Positions 8,821 through 18,053 are shown, numbered from the stretch's first letter. The stretch is 64,000 nucleotides of DNA from Aurantiacibacter luteus (GCF_001010945.1 NZ_LBHB01000002.1:496001-560000), one strand, 5' to 3'. Notes: generated from the letters alone by a model not told the origin. Program-made: numbers and translations.

Positions 8821-9383
8821 GCACCGACCCGAGATTCCCCGGCGCGACCATCATAGCCTTCGAGGGCAAGGTGCCGCAGATCGACGACAGTGCCTTCGTC
8901 GCGCCGGGTGCGCGCATCATCGGCGACGTCACCATCGGCCCGCAGGCGAGCGTGTGGTACAACTGCGTGCTGCGCGGCGACATTCACCGCATCGTCGTCG
9001 GCGCGCGCAGCAACGTGCAGGACGGCAGCGTCTTCCACGTCGAAGGCCCGCGGCCCGATACGGAAGGCGAGCCCACGATCATCGGCGAGGACTGCGTGAT
9101 CGGCCACATGGCCGTGGTCCACGGCGCGCAGCTGGCGAACCGCGCTTTCGTCGGCATGGGAGCGGTGGCGATGGACGGGTCGCAGATCGCCGAGGGCGGC
9201 ATGCTGGGCGCGGGCGCGCTGCTCTCTCCCGGCAAGGAAATCGGCCCCGGCGAGATCTGGATTGGCCGTCCTGCCAAGTATTACAGGACGCAGGACGAAG
9301 CCCAGATCGCCAAGATCAGGTTCCAGACCGAGCGCTACTGCAAGCTGGCCGAGCGGCACTTGGCGGAACTGCGGGGCGGCTAG
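8817..9383 (+). CDS. Gamma carbonic anhydrase family protein
   Basis: A 188-residue left-handed beta-helix protein of the YrdA/CaiE type, with repeating hexapeptides such as IIGDVTIGP and NVQDGS. The three histidines that bind the metal in gamma carbonic anhydrases are present, one in VFHVEG and two in IGHMAVVHGAQ. It probably interconverts carbon dioxide and bicarbonate in the cytoplasm, although many YrdA-type proteins have weak or no measured activity. The GTG start lies in GTGA, overlapping the previous stop. The last codon, TAG, shares the palindrome CTAG with the convergent ligase stop. Confidence 0.9.
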   Translation: MSTDPRFPGATIIAFEGKVPQIDDSAFVAPGARIIGDVTIGPQASVWYNCVLRGDIHRIVVGARSNVQDGSVFHVEGPRPDTEGEPTIIGEDCVIGHMAVVHGAQLANRAFVGMGAVAMDGSQIAEGGMLGAGALLSPGKEIGPGEIWIGRPAKYYRTQDEAQIAKIRFQTERYCKLAERHLAELRGG

Positions 9384-10975
9384 TCTTTGACCAGCGCCCT
9401 GAGCGCCGCGATCCGGTCCGCCTCGTGCACCGGCTTGTCCCAGCGGATGCGGTGGATGCGCGGGAAGCGCATGGCAAGGCCGCTCTTGTGGCGCTTGCTC
9501 TCGTGGACGCTGTCGAACGCAACTTCGAAGACCAGCGAACGATTCGTCTCTCGCACCGGGCCGAAGCGGTTGACGGTGTTCTGGCGCACGTGGCGGTCGA
9601 GTTTCTTCAATTCCTCGTCGGTGAAGCCGGAATAGGCCTTGCCGACCGGCAGCAATTCCGCGCCCGCATCGGGATCGCCGTCCCAGCAGCCGAAGGTGTA
9701 GTCAGAATAGAAGCTCGAGCGCTTGCCGCTGCCGCGCTGGGCGTACATCAGCACGCAGTCGATCAGCAGCGGATCGCGCTTCCACTTGTACCACAGCCCC
9801 GTGCGGCGCCCGGCAACGTAGGGGCTGTCGCGGCGCTTGAGCATGAGGCCTTCGATCGCCTCGTCACGGGTGCCTTCGCGGATCTCGGCAAGGTGGTCGA
9901 AATCGCGCGCGTCGAGCAACTGGCTGATGTCGAAATGGCTATCGGGCAGGCGCGGCATCAGGCCTTCAAGCCGCCGGCGCCGGTCCGACCAGCCGTGCTG
10001 GCGCAGGTCCTCGCCGTCGAGCATCAGCACGTCGTAGAGGCGGACAAAAGCGGGATAGTCGGCGAGCATCTTTTTGCTGACCGTCTTGCGCCCCAGCCGC
10101 TGTTGCAGCGCGTTGAAACTCGCCGCGCCGCCTTCCTCGCCGCCTTGGTGACTGCCGCGCACCAGCAATTCACCGTCGAGGATGGCGGGAAAGTCGAGCA
10201 TCGGCAGCAATTCGGGAAAGGTAGCAGAAATGTCGTCCCCGCCGCGCGAATAGAGCCGCGTCTCGCCGCCGACGTGGACCAGCTGGACGCGGATGCCGTC
10301 CCACTTCCACTCGGCGGCATAGTCGGCGAGGTCGACGCGCAACTCCTCCAATGGGTGAGCCAGCATGAAGGGACGGAACAGCGGCATGTTCGCCGTATCG
10401 GGCGGCGGGGCGCCGCGCGTGGCCCAGTCGAACAGTTCGGTGAAGGGCGGGGCGAGCGCGTGCCAGTATTCCTCGACCTCGTCGACCGAGACCTCGAACG
10501 CCTGCGCGAAGGCGACCTTGGCGAGGCGGGTCGAAACGCCGATCCGCATTCCGCCCGTGGCAAGCTTAAGCAGCGCATAGCGGCCCGAGGAGTCGAGCCG
10601 GTCGAGCAGGCGCGGCAATTCGGCGAGCACACTGACCCGCGTCATCGCGTCCAATGCGCCAACGGCCTCGCTCACGGTGGGCGCAGGCGTGGGGCTGCCC
10701 AGCGGCTCGGGCCAGAGGAAGCTGGCCGTTTCCGCCGTGTCGCCCACGAAATCGCGGCTGAGTGTCCACAGCACAGGGTCCACGCGCTCCTTCAGCAGGT
10801 TGCGGATCGTGCTCGACTTGACCGCCTTGAAATCGAGCCCGTCGGTCAGCGCCGCGAGCGCCCAGCCGCGGTCGGGATCGGGCGCGCTGCGCAGGTATTC
10901 GGCGATCAGCCGCAGCTTCTCGTTGCGGCTGCGGGTATAGACGAGCGCGTCGATGAGGGCGGCGAATTCCTCCAT
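9380..10975 (-). CDS. ATP-dependent DNA ligase of the ligase-exonuclease repair cluster
   Basis: A 531-residue ATP-dependent ligase with an N-terminal DNA-binding domain, a nucleotidyltransferase core and an OB-fold. The catalytic lysine is in EWKWDGIR (motif I, K-x-D-G), near residue 225; later motifs include ILDGELLV and the end motif VFEVAFDSV-like strand before the C-terminal arginine-rich segment. It belongs to the bacterial ligases encoded next to an MBL-fold exonuclease, as here, and often a DEXH helicase and a phosphoesterase; those two are not adjacent here. This points to DNA end-processing repair rather than replication. Its ATG overlaps the upstream gene's stop by one base (TAATG). 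Confidence 0.9.
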   Translation of the reverse strand: MEEFAALIDALVYTRSRNEKLRLIAEYLRSAPDPDRGWALAALTDGLDFKAVKSSTIRNLLKERVDPVLWTLSRDFVGDTAETASFLWPEPLGSPTPAPTVSEAVGALDAMTRVSVLAELPRLLDRLDSSGRYALLKLATGGMRIGVSTRLAKVAFAQAFEVSVDEVEEYWHALAPPFTELFDWATRGAPPPDTANMPLFRPFMLAHPLEELRVDLADYAAEWKWDGIRVQLVHVGGETRLYSRGGDDISATFPELLPMLDFPAILDGELLVRGSHQGGEEGGAASFNALQQRLGRKTVSKKMLADYPAFVRLYDVLMLDGEDLRQHGWSDRRRRLEGLMPRLPDSHFDISQLLDARDFDHLAEIREGTRDEAIEGLMLKRRDSPYVAGRRTGLWYKWKRDPLLIDCVLMYAQRGSGKRSSFYSDYTFGCWDGDPDAGAELLPVGKAYSGFTDEELKKLDRHVRQNTVNRFGPVRETNRSLVFEVAFDSVHESKRHKSGLAMRFPRIHRIRWDKPVHEADRIAALRALVKD

Positions 10976-11310
10976 TATTCAGACCGCCAGCCTTCCCTTC
11001 TCACTTTTGAAGACAAGCCGGAGTAGGCAGTATCGCCGCGTAGAAACTGGTCTCGCGGAATAGCAGGGATGCTTTTCCAAGCGCGCACTATCGTTCGCAC
11101 ATCCCAGAAGAAAGTTTTCAAGCTTTGGTTCTGTTTGTCAGTGATGGCTAAGAGGCGCTTATCGCGCAGTAGGTAAGCTCTTCTTCGCTCAAAAATGGCA
11201 AGGTCACCATTAGCTTCAACCGCCATATCAATAGCGATCTTTCGCCAAGCCTCCTTAAGTTCGAACCCGTCTGCTAAGCAAAATCCGAACGGCTCGTCGC
11301 TAGTACTCAT
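10975..11310 (-). CDS. Hypothetical protein inserted between exonuclease and ligase genes
   Basis: I do not recognise this 111-residue protein. It is soluble, without signal peptide or membrane segment, and mixes charged and aromatic residues (EAWRKIAIDM, LAIFERRRAYLLRDKRL, KTFFWDVRTIVRAW). Counting bases 10981-11280 gives 151 G+C of 300, about 50 percent, clearly lower than its flanks, which suggests transfer or late insertion. Yet it sits inside a repair operon with an 18-base gap after the exonuclease gene and a one-base overlap with the ligase start, so it is likely co-translated. It may be a ligase-cluster accessory or a passenger; the sequence does not decide. Confidence 0.7.
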   Translation of the reverse strand: MSTSDEPFGFCLADGFELKEAWRKIAIDMAVEANGDLAIFERRRAYLLRDKRLLAITDKQNQSLKTFFWDVRTIVRAWKSIPAIPRDQFLRGDTAYSGLSSKVRREGWRSE

Positions 11311-11328
11311 TCCGGCCCTGCCTTCACC

Positions 11329-12348
11329 TCAATCGTCCTCATCCTCGTATCCGACCATTGCCAGCGCCCGCGCGCGGCGCTGGTGGAGCTGGTGCCAGCG
11401 CAAAAGCGCCTCCTCGCGGCCGTGAGTGATCCAGGTTTCCTGCGGGTCGACCTCCTGGATGGTGCGGGTGAGCTCGCCCCAGTCGGCGTGGTCGGAGATG
11501 ACCAGCGGCAGCTCGACGTTGCGCTGGCGGGCGCGCTGGCGCACGCGCATCCAGCCGCTCGCCATGGCGGTGATCGGGTCGGGCAGGCGGCGGCTCCAGC
11601 GATCATTGAGCGCCGAGGGCGGGCAGACGACGACATGGCCGCGCATGTCGTCCTTGGTGTGGTCGCTCACCAGCCGCAATTCGCCGAGGTCCACGCCGAA
11701 ATCCTCGTAGAGCCGGCACATCCGCTCCATCGCGCCGTGGAGGTAGATCGGCTGGGTGTGCCCCGCGGCGCGCAGTTCGGCGATCACCCGCTGCGCCTTG
11801 CCCAGCGCATAGGCACCCACCAGTACGCAGCGGTCGGGATAGGCGGCGAGGCGGTCCAGCAGCTTGGCCATCTCCTCCTCGATGGGAGGATGGGTGAACA
11901 GCGGCAGGCCAAAGGTCGCCTCGGTGATGAAGATGTCGCATGGCGTCACCTCGAACGGGGGGCAGGTCGGGTCTGCGCGGCGCTTGTAGTCGCCGGTGAT
12001 GACCACCCGCTCGCCCGCGTGCTCGAGCAGGATCTGCGCACTGCCGAGGACGTGGCCCGCCGGAATGTAGGTCGCATCGACCCCGCCATCGAGCCGCACC
12101 GTCTCGCCGTATTCGACCGGGCGCGTGGCGCCGCCGTCGGGCCCCTCGCCGGTGCGATAGCGCAGCGCCATGATGGCGAGCGTCTCGGGCGTAGCGACGG
12201 TCTTGCCGTGGCCGCCGCGCGCGTGGTCGGCGTGGCCGTGGGTGACGAGCGCCTTGGCGACCGCCTTCGAGGGGTCGATCCAGCAATCCGCCGGCTTGAC
12301 GTAGACCCCGTGCGGGTCGGGTACGATCCAGGAAAAGGGCGCGGCCAT
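11329..12348 (-). CDS. Ligase-associated MBL-fold DNA exonuclease
   Basis: A 339-residue metallo-beta-lactamase / beta-CASP protein. The metal motif HGHADHARGG lies near residue 37, further ligands follow in IPAGHVLGS and VITGDYKRRADP, and the C-terminal part carries VISDHADW and THGREE. Proteins of this type are encoded with ATP-dependent ligases and are annotated as ligase-associated exonucleases; relatives include SNM1/Artemis-type nucleases and CPSF73. It should trim DNA ends before sealing by the ligase two genes downstream. It is probably the first gene of this operon; 53 bases separate it from the upstream peptidase gene. Confidence 0.9.
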   Translation of the reverse strand: MAAPFSWIVPDPHGVYVKPADCWIDPSKAVAKALVTHGHADHARGGHGKTVATPETLAIMALRYRTGEGPDGGATRPVEYGETVRLDGGVDATYIPAGHVLGSAQILLEHAGERVVITGDYKRRADPTCPPFEVTPCDIFITEATFGLPLFTHPPIEEEMAKLLDRLAAYPDRCVLVGAYALGKAQRVIAELRAAGHTQPIYLHGAMERMCRLYEDFGVDLGELRLVSDHTKDDMRGHVVVCPPSALNDRWSRRLPDPITAMASGWMRVRQRARQRNVELPLVISDHADWGELTRTIQEVDPQETWITHGREEALLRWHQLHQRRARALAMVGYEDEDD

Positions 12349-12401
12349 TGCCTGCTAGAAGTGGGGGGCGGGGCCTTCGGTTCCTATCCCCGCCTTTGGA
12401 C

Positions 12402-14105
12402 CTACCGCCGCCGCTCCGCCGTGCGCCAGGCGTCGATGGCATCGTCCTGCATGAGGATACGGTTGCGCGGATCGGCCTGCCAGCTCGTTTGCGCGTCGGG
12501 TAGTTCTACGCTGCCGCGTCCACCGGGCATCGGCACGGTGACGACCTCGTCGCCCACGCGCACTTCCACCGGCATGGCAAAGGCAAGTGACGACGGCGTC
12601 TGCCACGACAGCGCGAGGGTGGAGCCGTCCTGCACCACTTCGAGCCGGGGAAGGGCGGCCTGGTAGAAATAGGCATCGAAGAACCAGCGAAGGTCGGGCG
12701 CGCCGTGCGCCTCGAGGATGCGGCGGAAATCATCAGTCGTGCGGTTCACCGGCCGTATCGTGCCGGGCAGGGGGTCCGTAGTGCCGTAGGTCATCTCGGT
12801 CAGCGCGGGGAACAGCACCTCGTCGCCTACGAGAGTGCGCAGGGTGTGCATGACCCAGGCGCCTTTGTAATAAATGTCCGTGCCCCAGCCCGCCTCGGCA
12901 TCGCCGTAATCGGGATGCTCGCTGTCCGGCGGCACGAGCGGGACGCGGCTGAGGATGGCCTTGCGGTTCTCCCACATGGCGGCGTCGTAGAACATCTCGC
13001 CGCGCGCCCAGCCGAGGTAGAGCGGCTGCATCCAGGTGCCGATGCCCTCGTGCAGCCACATGTGATTGAGCGTGGCGTGGGTCAGCTGGTTGGCGAACCA
13101 TTCGTGAGCGAATTCGTGCGCCAGCAGCCAGTCGTAGCCCAGCGGATCGCGCCGGAACTGGTTGCCGTAGGCGTTGATGGTCTGGTGCTCCATGCCGAGG
13201 TGCGGGGTCTCCGCTACGCCTGCCTTTTCGTCGCCGAAGGGGTAGGGGCCGACCGTCTCCTCGAAAAAGGCGATCTGGTCGGCGAGTTCGCCCAGCAGGC
13301 GTTCGGCTTCCTCGCCGTGGCCGGGCAGGTGCCAGAACATCAGGGGGATTTCGTTGCCGTAGCGGCTGGCATAGCTGCGCTCGGCAAGCTCGTAGGGGCC
13401 GATCTGCAGGGCGATGCCGTAGTTCGACGGATCGCGCGCCTGCCAATGGAAAGTGCGCGAGCCGTTGCGATTGTCGTATTCGCCGACCAGCCGCCCGTTC
13501 CCAGCCGCGACAAGCCCGTCAGGCACAGTGACCAGCAGGTCGAGCGAGGCGCTGCGATGCGCGGAATGGTCGATGCACGGCCAGAACATGTCGCAGCCCT
13601 CGCCCTGGATGCTGGTGGCGATCCACGGCTCGCCTCCGGGCGCGGTCGCCCAGGTAAAGCCGCCGTCCCATGGCGGGTTGGCGGCCACATGGGGCGTGCC
13701 ATCGTAGACGATGGAGACCAGCGCGCTTTCGCCAGCCCGCATCGCGCGCGGCAGGTCGATGGTCAGCAGGCCGTCGGGATTGCGCCAGTCCGCAGCGGGG
13801 ACGGGAACGTCTTCCACCTCGATCTCAGCGATGCGGTAGCGAGGATCGAGATCGAACTGCAACTGCGCGGTATCCGCGGTGGCGATGACCTTGTGAAGGA
13901 CGCGCCCGGCGATACTGCGTGTGGCCGGGTCCACCGAGATCGAAAGCGATGCATGCTCGATATGCGTGGCGGCGCGGGGCCCCTCCAGCGGCAGGTCGGT
14001 CTGCGCGGTGCGTTCGGCGAGGGGGGGTGCATCCTGCGCGAGCGAGGGCGCGGCAGCGACGAACGCAACAAAGGCGAGGCTGGCGGCAAGGCGGCGTGGC
14101 GTCAT
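12402..14105 (-). CDS. M1 family zinc aminopeptidase, secreted
   Basis: A 567-residue aminopeptidase N-type protein. The N-terminus, MTPRRLAASLAFVAFVAAAP followed by SLAQ, is a signal peptide, so it should act in the periplasm. The active site is complete: the HEFAH motif, 18 residues, then the third ligand in LHEG, with the tyrosine of DIYYKGAWVM as likely catalytic tyrosine. The N-terminal beta domain includes the substrate-binding GMEHQTINAYGN (a GAMEN-like motif changed to GMEHQ). This points to broad peptide hydrolysis for nutrition or turnover. It is transcribed with the exonuclease gene or alone; spacing does not settle it. Confidence 0.88.
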   Translation of the reverse strand: MTPRRLAASLAFVAFVAAAPSLAQDAPPLAERTAQTDLPLEGPRAATHIEHASLSISVDPATRSIAGRVLHKVIATADTAQLQFDLDPRYRIAEIEVEDVPVPAADWRNPDGLLTIDLPRAMRAGESALVSIVYDGTPHVAANPPWDGGFTWATAPGGEPWIATSIQGEGCDMFWPCIDHSAHRSASLDLLVTVPDGLVAAGNGRLVGEYDNRNGSRTFHWQARDPSNYGIALQIGPYELAERSYASRYGNEIPLMFWHLPGHGEEAERLLGELADQIAFFEETVGPYPFGDEKAGVAETPHLGMEHQTINAYGNQFRRDPLGYDWLLAHEFAHEWFANQLTHATLNHMWLHEGIGTWMQPLYLGWARGEMFYDAAMWENRKAILSRVPLVPPDSEHPDYGDAEAGWGTDIYYKGAWVMHTLRTLVGDEVLFPALTEMTYGTTDPLPGTIRPVNRTTDDFRRILEAHGAPDLRWFFDAYFYQAALPRLEVVQDGSTLALSWQTPSSLAFAMPVEVRVGDEVVTVPMPGGRGSVELPDAQTSWQADPRNRILMQDDAIDAWRTAERRR

Positions 14106-14151
14106 GCCTCCGGGTTAGCCCGGCAGGCCGCGCCACGCCATCGCGAAAAGC

Positions 14152-16527
14152 CTACTCCTCGCCGCTCTGGCCGCTGTCGCCGGCATCCGAGGCCGAGGTG
14201 TCGGGGGTCTTGCCCGCGGCCTTTTTCTTGCGCGACGACTTTTCCTTGGGCGGAGCCGGGGTGAGCTCGAAGGCCGGCTTGTCGTCCTTCACGCTCACGT
14301 GCACCTCGCCGCCGCGCGCCAGCTTGCCGAACAGCAGCTCCTCGGCGAGCGGCTGCTTGATCCGCTCCTGGATCAGGCGCGCCATGGGCCTGGCACCCAT
14401 CAGCTTGTCGTAGCCGCGCTTGCCCAGCCACTCGCGCGCATCGGTATCGAACTGGATGTGCACGTTCTGCTCGGCGAGCTGGAGCTCCAGCTGGAGGATG
14501 AACTTGTCCACCACCCGGCTGATCGTCTCCGGGCCGAGGTAGGCGAATGGCACCACGGCATCGAGGCGGTTGCGGAATTCGGGGGTGAACATCTTCTTCA
14601 CCGCCTCTTCCGAGGCTTCCACCTTCTGCCCCGCGCCGAAGCCTATGGACTGCTTGCTGGCATCAGACGCACCCGCGTTGGTGGTCATGATCAGCACCAC
14701 GTTGCGGAAATCGACGGTCTTGCCGTGGTGATCGGTCAGCATCCCGTTGTCCATTACCTGCAGCAGGATGTTGAAGAGGTCCGGGTGGGCCTTTTCGATC
14801 TCGTCGAGCAGCAGGACGCAGTGCGGGTGCTGGTCGATGGCGTCGGTCAGCAGGCCGCCCTGGTCGTAGCCGACGTAGCCCGGAGGCGCGCCGATCAGGC
14901 GAGAAACGCTATGGCGCTCCATGTACTCCGACATGTCGAAGCGCTTCAGTTCGATTCCCATGACGTTTGCCAGCTGGCGCGCGACCTCGGTCTTGCCGAC
15001 GCCGGTGGGGCCGGAGAACAGGAACGAGCCGATCGGCTTGTCCGGTTCGCGCAGGCCTGCACGGCTGAGCTTCATCGCGGTCGATAGCCGTTCGATGGCC
15101 TCGTTCTGGCCGAAGACGACGCGCTTCAGGTCCTTTTCCAGGTTCGCCAGCGCGGCCTTGTCATCCTTGCTGACGGACTTGGGCGGGATGCGCGCCATGG
15201 TCGCGATGACCTTTTCGATCTCCTTGCTGGTGATCGTCTTGCGGCGGCGGCTGGGCGGTACGAGCATCTGCATCGCGCCGACCTCGTCGATCACGTCGAT
15301 GGCCTTGTCGGGCAGCTTGCGGTCGTTGATGTAGCGCGCGCTCATCTCCACCGCGGTCTTGATGGCATCGGGCGTGTACTTGACCTTGTGATGCTCCTCG
15401 AAGGCAGAGCGCAGACCTTTGAGGATCTTGATCGTGTCCTCGACGGTCGGTTCGTTCACGTCGATCTTCTGGAACCGGCGCAGCAGGGCGCGGTCCTTTT
15501 CGAAGTGGTTGCGGAACTCCTTGTAGGTGGTCGAGCCGATGCAGCGGATCGTCCCGCTCGACAGCGCGGGCTTGAGCAGGTTGCTCGCATCCATCGCCCC
15601 GCCGCTGGTCGCGCCGGCGCCGATAACGGTGTGGATCTCGTCGATGAACAGGACGGCCTCGGGCATCTTTTCGAGCTCATTCACGACCTGCTTCAGCCGC
15701 TCCTCGAAATCGCCGCGATAGCGGGTGCCGGCGAGCAGCGCGCCCATGTCGAGCGAGTAGATCACCGCGTCCTCGAGCACCTCGGGCACCTCGCCCTCGA
15801 CGATCTTGCGCGCAAGGCCCTCGGCGATGGCCGTCTTGCCAACGCCCGGATCGCCCACGTAGAGCGGGTTGTTCTTGGACCGGCGGCAGAGAATCTGCAC
15901 CGTGCGGTCGACCTCCGGCCCGCGGCCGATCAGCGGGTCGACGCGGCCGTCGAGCGCCTTCTGGTTCAGGTTCACGCAGAACTGGTCGAGCGCGGAATCC
16001 TTCTTCTTTGCATCGCCCTTGTCGTCGCCGCCCTTGGCCTGCGCCTCGTCCTCGGCCCCGCCCGGCGAGCGGTTCTCCAGCTGCTTGCCGCCCTTGCCGA
16101 TGCCGTGGCTGATGAAGCTGACGGCATCCAGCCGGCTCATGTCCTGCTGCTGGAGGAAATAGACCGCGTAGCTGTCGCGTTCGGAAAACAGCGCGACGAG
16201 CACGTTGGCACCCGTCACCGTGTCCTTGCCGGAGCTCTGCACGTGCAGGATGGCGCGCTGGATCACGCGCTGGAAACCGGCGGTCGGCTGCGGATCGGCA
16301 TCCTCCTCGGTCTTCAACGACTGGTATTCCTGGTCGAGATACTGGCGGACCACGCCGGCCAGTTCCTCGAGGTCGACACCGCAGGCGATCATCACCTCGG
16401 CAGCGTCGCTGTCGTCGACCAGCGCCAGCAGCAGGTGCTCGAGCGTGGCATACTCGTGCGCACGGTCGATCGCGTGCTGGATCGCATTGTGGAGGGTCTT
16501 TTCGAGGTTCTGCGCGAAGCTAGGCAT
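14152..16527 (-). CDS. clpA: ATP-dependent Clp protease ATP-binding subunit ClpA
   Basis: The 791-residue AAA+ unfoldase that feeds substrates to ClpP. It has a Clp N-domain (PSFAQNLEKTLHNAI onward), a first ATPase module with GDPGVGKTAIAEGLARK and LFIDEIHTVIGAG, and a second with SGPTGVGKTEVARQ and LLLDEIEKAHPD. The IGF loop that docks on ClpP is visible in KQSIGFGAGQ. There is a charged, Lys-rich C-terminal tail of about 40 residues. I chose the ATG of MPSFAQNLE; the frame extends 13 codons upstream without family similarity. No clpS gene is adjacent. A sigma-32-like promoter lies about 150 bases upstream. Confidence 0.95.
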   Translation of the reverse strand: MPSFAQNLEKTLHNAIQHAIDRAHEYATLEHLLLALVDDSDAAEVMIACGVDLEELAGVVRQYLDQEYQSLKTEEDADPQPTAGFQRVIQRAILHVQSSGKDTVTGANVLVALFSERDSYAVYFLQQQDMSRLDAVSFISHGIGKGGKQLENRSPGGAEDEAQAKGGDDKGDAKKKDSALDQFCVNLNQKALDGRVDPLIGRGPEVDRTVQILCRRSKNNPLYVGDPGVGKTAIAEGLARKIVEGEVPEVLEDAVIYSLDMGALLAGTRYRGDFEERLKQVVNELEKMPEAVLFIDEIHTVIGAGATSGGAMDASNLLKPALSSGTIRCIGSTTYKEFRNHFEKDRALLRRFQKIDVNEPTVEDTIKILKGLRSAFEEHHKVKYTPDAIKTAVEMSARYINDRKLPDKAIDVIDEVGAMQMLVPPSRRRKTITSKEIEKVIATMARIPPKSVSKDDKAALANLEKDLKRVVFGQNEAIERLSTAMKLSRAGLREPDKPIGSFLFSGPTGVGKTEVARQLANVMGIELKRFDMSEYMERHSVSRLIGAPPGYVGYDQGGLLTDAIDQHPHCVLLLDEIEKAHPDLFNILLQVMDNGMLTDHHGKTVDFRNVVLIMTTNAGASDASKQSIGFGAGQKVEASEEAVKKMFTPEFRNRLDAVVPFAYLGPETISRVVDKFILQLELQLAEQNVHIQFDTDAREWLGKRGYDKLMGARPMARLIQERIKQPLAEELLFGKLARGGEVHVSVKDDKPAFELTPAPPKEKSSRKKKAAGKTPDTSASDAGDSGQSGEE

Positions 16528-16677
16528 TGCAGTCCTTGGTTGGTCCCGGTGCGAAGTCCCGGGCATGGGAGGAAGGTGCGGCCCACATGGTTAACGCGGG
16601 CCTAATGGCAGCGCTTGACGGCGGATTAAGGAGGATACCTGTTCCGGCCGGCGGCCTGTCGGTGGCTTGTCGAAACC

Positions 16678-16706
16678 TATATGGGACGCGGCCCGCGCAT
16701 TTCGAG
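16678..16706 (-). promoter_or_regulatory. Candidate heat-shock (RpoH) promoter of clpA
   Basis: On the minus strand the sequence reads CTCGAAA, 14 bases, CCCATATA. This is one mismatch from the classical RpoH elements CTTGAAA and CCCCATNTA with a normal spacer. It lies about 150 bases upstream of the clpA start in an otherwise gene-free stretch. ClpA is a heat-shock protein in many bacteria, so the assignment is plausible but based on motif matching only. Confidence 0.4.
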
Positions 16707-16733
16707 GGGTCGAATGATCCCCCGGCGCGCGCA

Positions 16734-16940
16734 TCAATCGGTCTCTCGCGGCTTGAACAGCGTGTCGGCGAAGCGACGGTGGTCGGCGGCCTTCGCATGG
16801 TGCGCCCTGATGCGGGCGATCTCCGCCTCCAGCAGCGCGATGCGCGCCGTCAGTTCGTCCTGCGAGTAGCTGTCCAGCTCCTCCTTCGCGAGGAGGGCCG
16901 CTGCGTCCGAGCGCATCCGGGGACGGTCGTCGTCTTCCAT
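16734..16940 (-). CDS. DUF1192 domain protein
   Basis: A 68-residue acidic protein matching the DUF1192 pattern of alphaproteobacteria: an N-terminal MEDDDRPRMR, then LSSYSQDEL-type segment (here LDSYSQDELTARIALLE) leading into a short coiled coil, and a C-terminal FADTLFKP. Function is unknown. It is divergent from the quinone oxidoreductase and upstream of clpA on the same strand, with the candidate clpA promoter between. The short length is normal for the family. Confidence 0.8.
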   Translation of the reverse strand: MEDDDRPRMRSDAAALLAKEELDSYSQDELTARIALLEAEIARIRAHHAKAADHRRFADTLFKPRETD

Positions 16941-17045
16941 TGCCGGCCAGCATCATGTCGCCGCCGCTTGCTGTCAATGGGGGCGCGCCCTAGGGACGGC
17001 GGAACGCGGCGCCGGTGTGGCGCGCGGGACTCAGCAGGGGGCTCG

Positions 17046-18053
17046 ATGGTCGACCAGTTGCCGGACAGCATGACCGTCATCGAGATTGCCGAGCCCGGCG
17101 GACCCGACGTGCTGCGCCCCGCCACGCGCACGGTGCCGCAGCCGGGGCCGGGCCAGGTGCTGGTCAGGGTAAGCCACGCGGGCGTCAACCGCCCCGACTG
17201 CCTGCAGCGCGCGGGTCGCTATCCGCCGCCCCCGGGCGCGTCGGACATTCCCGGGCTGGAAATCGCGGGCGAGGTCGTCGCGCTGGGCGAGGGCGTCGAT
17301 CCGGCCGAAACGGGCCGCCGCGTCTGTGCGCTGGTGACGGGCGGCGGCTATGCCGAATACTGCCTCGCCCGGCCCGAGCATTGCCTGCCCGTGCCCGGTG
17401 CCCTGCCGATGGCACAGGCCGCGGCGCTGCCCGAAACATTGTTCACCGTCTGGCACAACGTCTTCCAGCGCGGCTTTGCCCGCGATGGGGAAACGCTGCT
17501 CGTCCACGGCGGGACCAGCGGCATCGGCACCACCGCGATCATGCTCGCCCGGCTGTTCGGAATGGACGTGCTGACGACCGCGGGATCGGACGACAAGTGC
17601 GCGGCGGCGCTTGCAGTGGGCGCGAACCACGCGATCAACTACAAGACCGAGGATTTCGGCGAACGGGTGCACGAGCTGACCGGCGGGCGCGGGGCCGACC
17701 TCATCCTCGACATGGTCGCGGGCGATTACACCCAGCGCAATCTCGATTGCCTGGCCGAGGACGGCCGGCTGGTGGTCATCGCCACGCTCGGCGGCGCCAG
17801 GTCGGAAATCAACATGGGCAAGCTGATGGTCAAGCGCCAGCAGGTCACCGGCTCGACCATGCGGGCCCGCTCCGACGTGTTCAAGGCCATGGTCGCCGAC
17901 GAGATCTTCCGCGAGGCATGGCCGCTGGTCGAGGAGGGCAAGCTGCGCCCGGTGATGGACCGCACCTTTCCGCTTGCCGAGGCCGCCCAGGCCCACGCGC
18001 GGATGGAAGCGGGAGAGCACGTGGGCAAGATTGTACTGGAGGTAAAGCCATGA
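17046..18053 (+). CDS. NAD(P)H quinone oxidoreductase, PIG3 family
   Basis: A 335-residue zinc-independent medium-chain reductase. It starts MVDQLPDSMTVIEIAEPGGP; the catalytic-domain motif AGVNRPDCLQRAGRYPPPPG is the signature of the PIG3/TP53I3 group, and the NADPH-binding loop is HGGTSGIGTTAIML. These enzymes reduce quinones and other electrophiles with NADPH and are linked to oxidative stress defence. The chosen ATG has an AGGGGG ribosome site five bases upstream; a second ATG eight codons later is the alternative. It is followed by a stem-loop before trcR. Confidence 0.9.
   Translation: MVDQLPDSMTVIEIAEPGGPDVLRPATRTVPQPGPGQVLVRVSHAGVNRPDCLQRAGRYPPPPGASDIPGLEIAGEVVALGEGVDPAETGRRVCALVTGGGYAEYCLARPEHCLPVPGALPMAQAAALPETLFTVWHNVFQRGFARDGETLLVHGGTSGIGTTAIMLARLFGMDVLTTAGSDDKCAAALAVGANHAINYKTEDFGERVHELTGGRGADLILDMVAGDYTQRNLDCLAEDGRLVVIATLGGARSEINMGKLMVKRQQVTGSTMRARSDVFKAMVADEIFREAWPLVEEGKLRPVMDRTFPLAEAAQAHARMEAGEHVGKIVLEVKP

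Noticed and set aside
16591-16605. TTAA-N7-CTAA upstream of clpA as a third CtrA box
   Set aside because: One mismatch in a different position, no biological link to CtrA for clpA here, and similar chance matches are expected.
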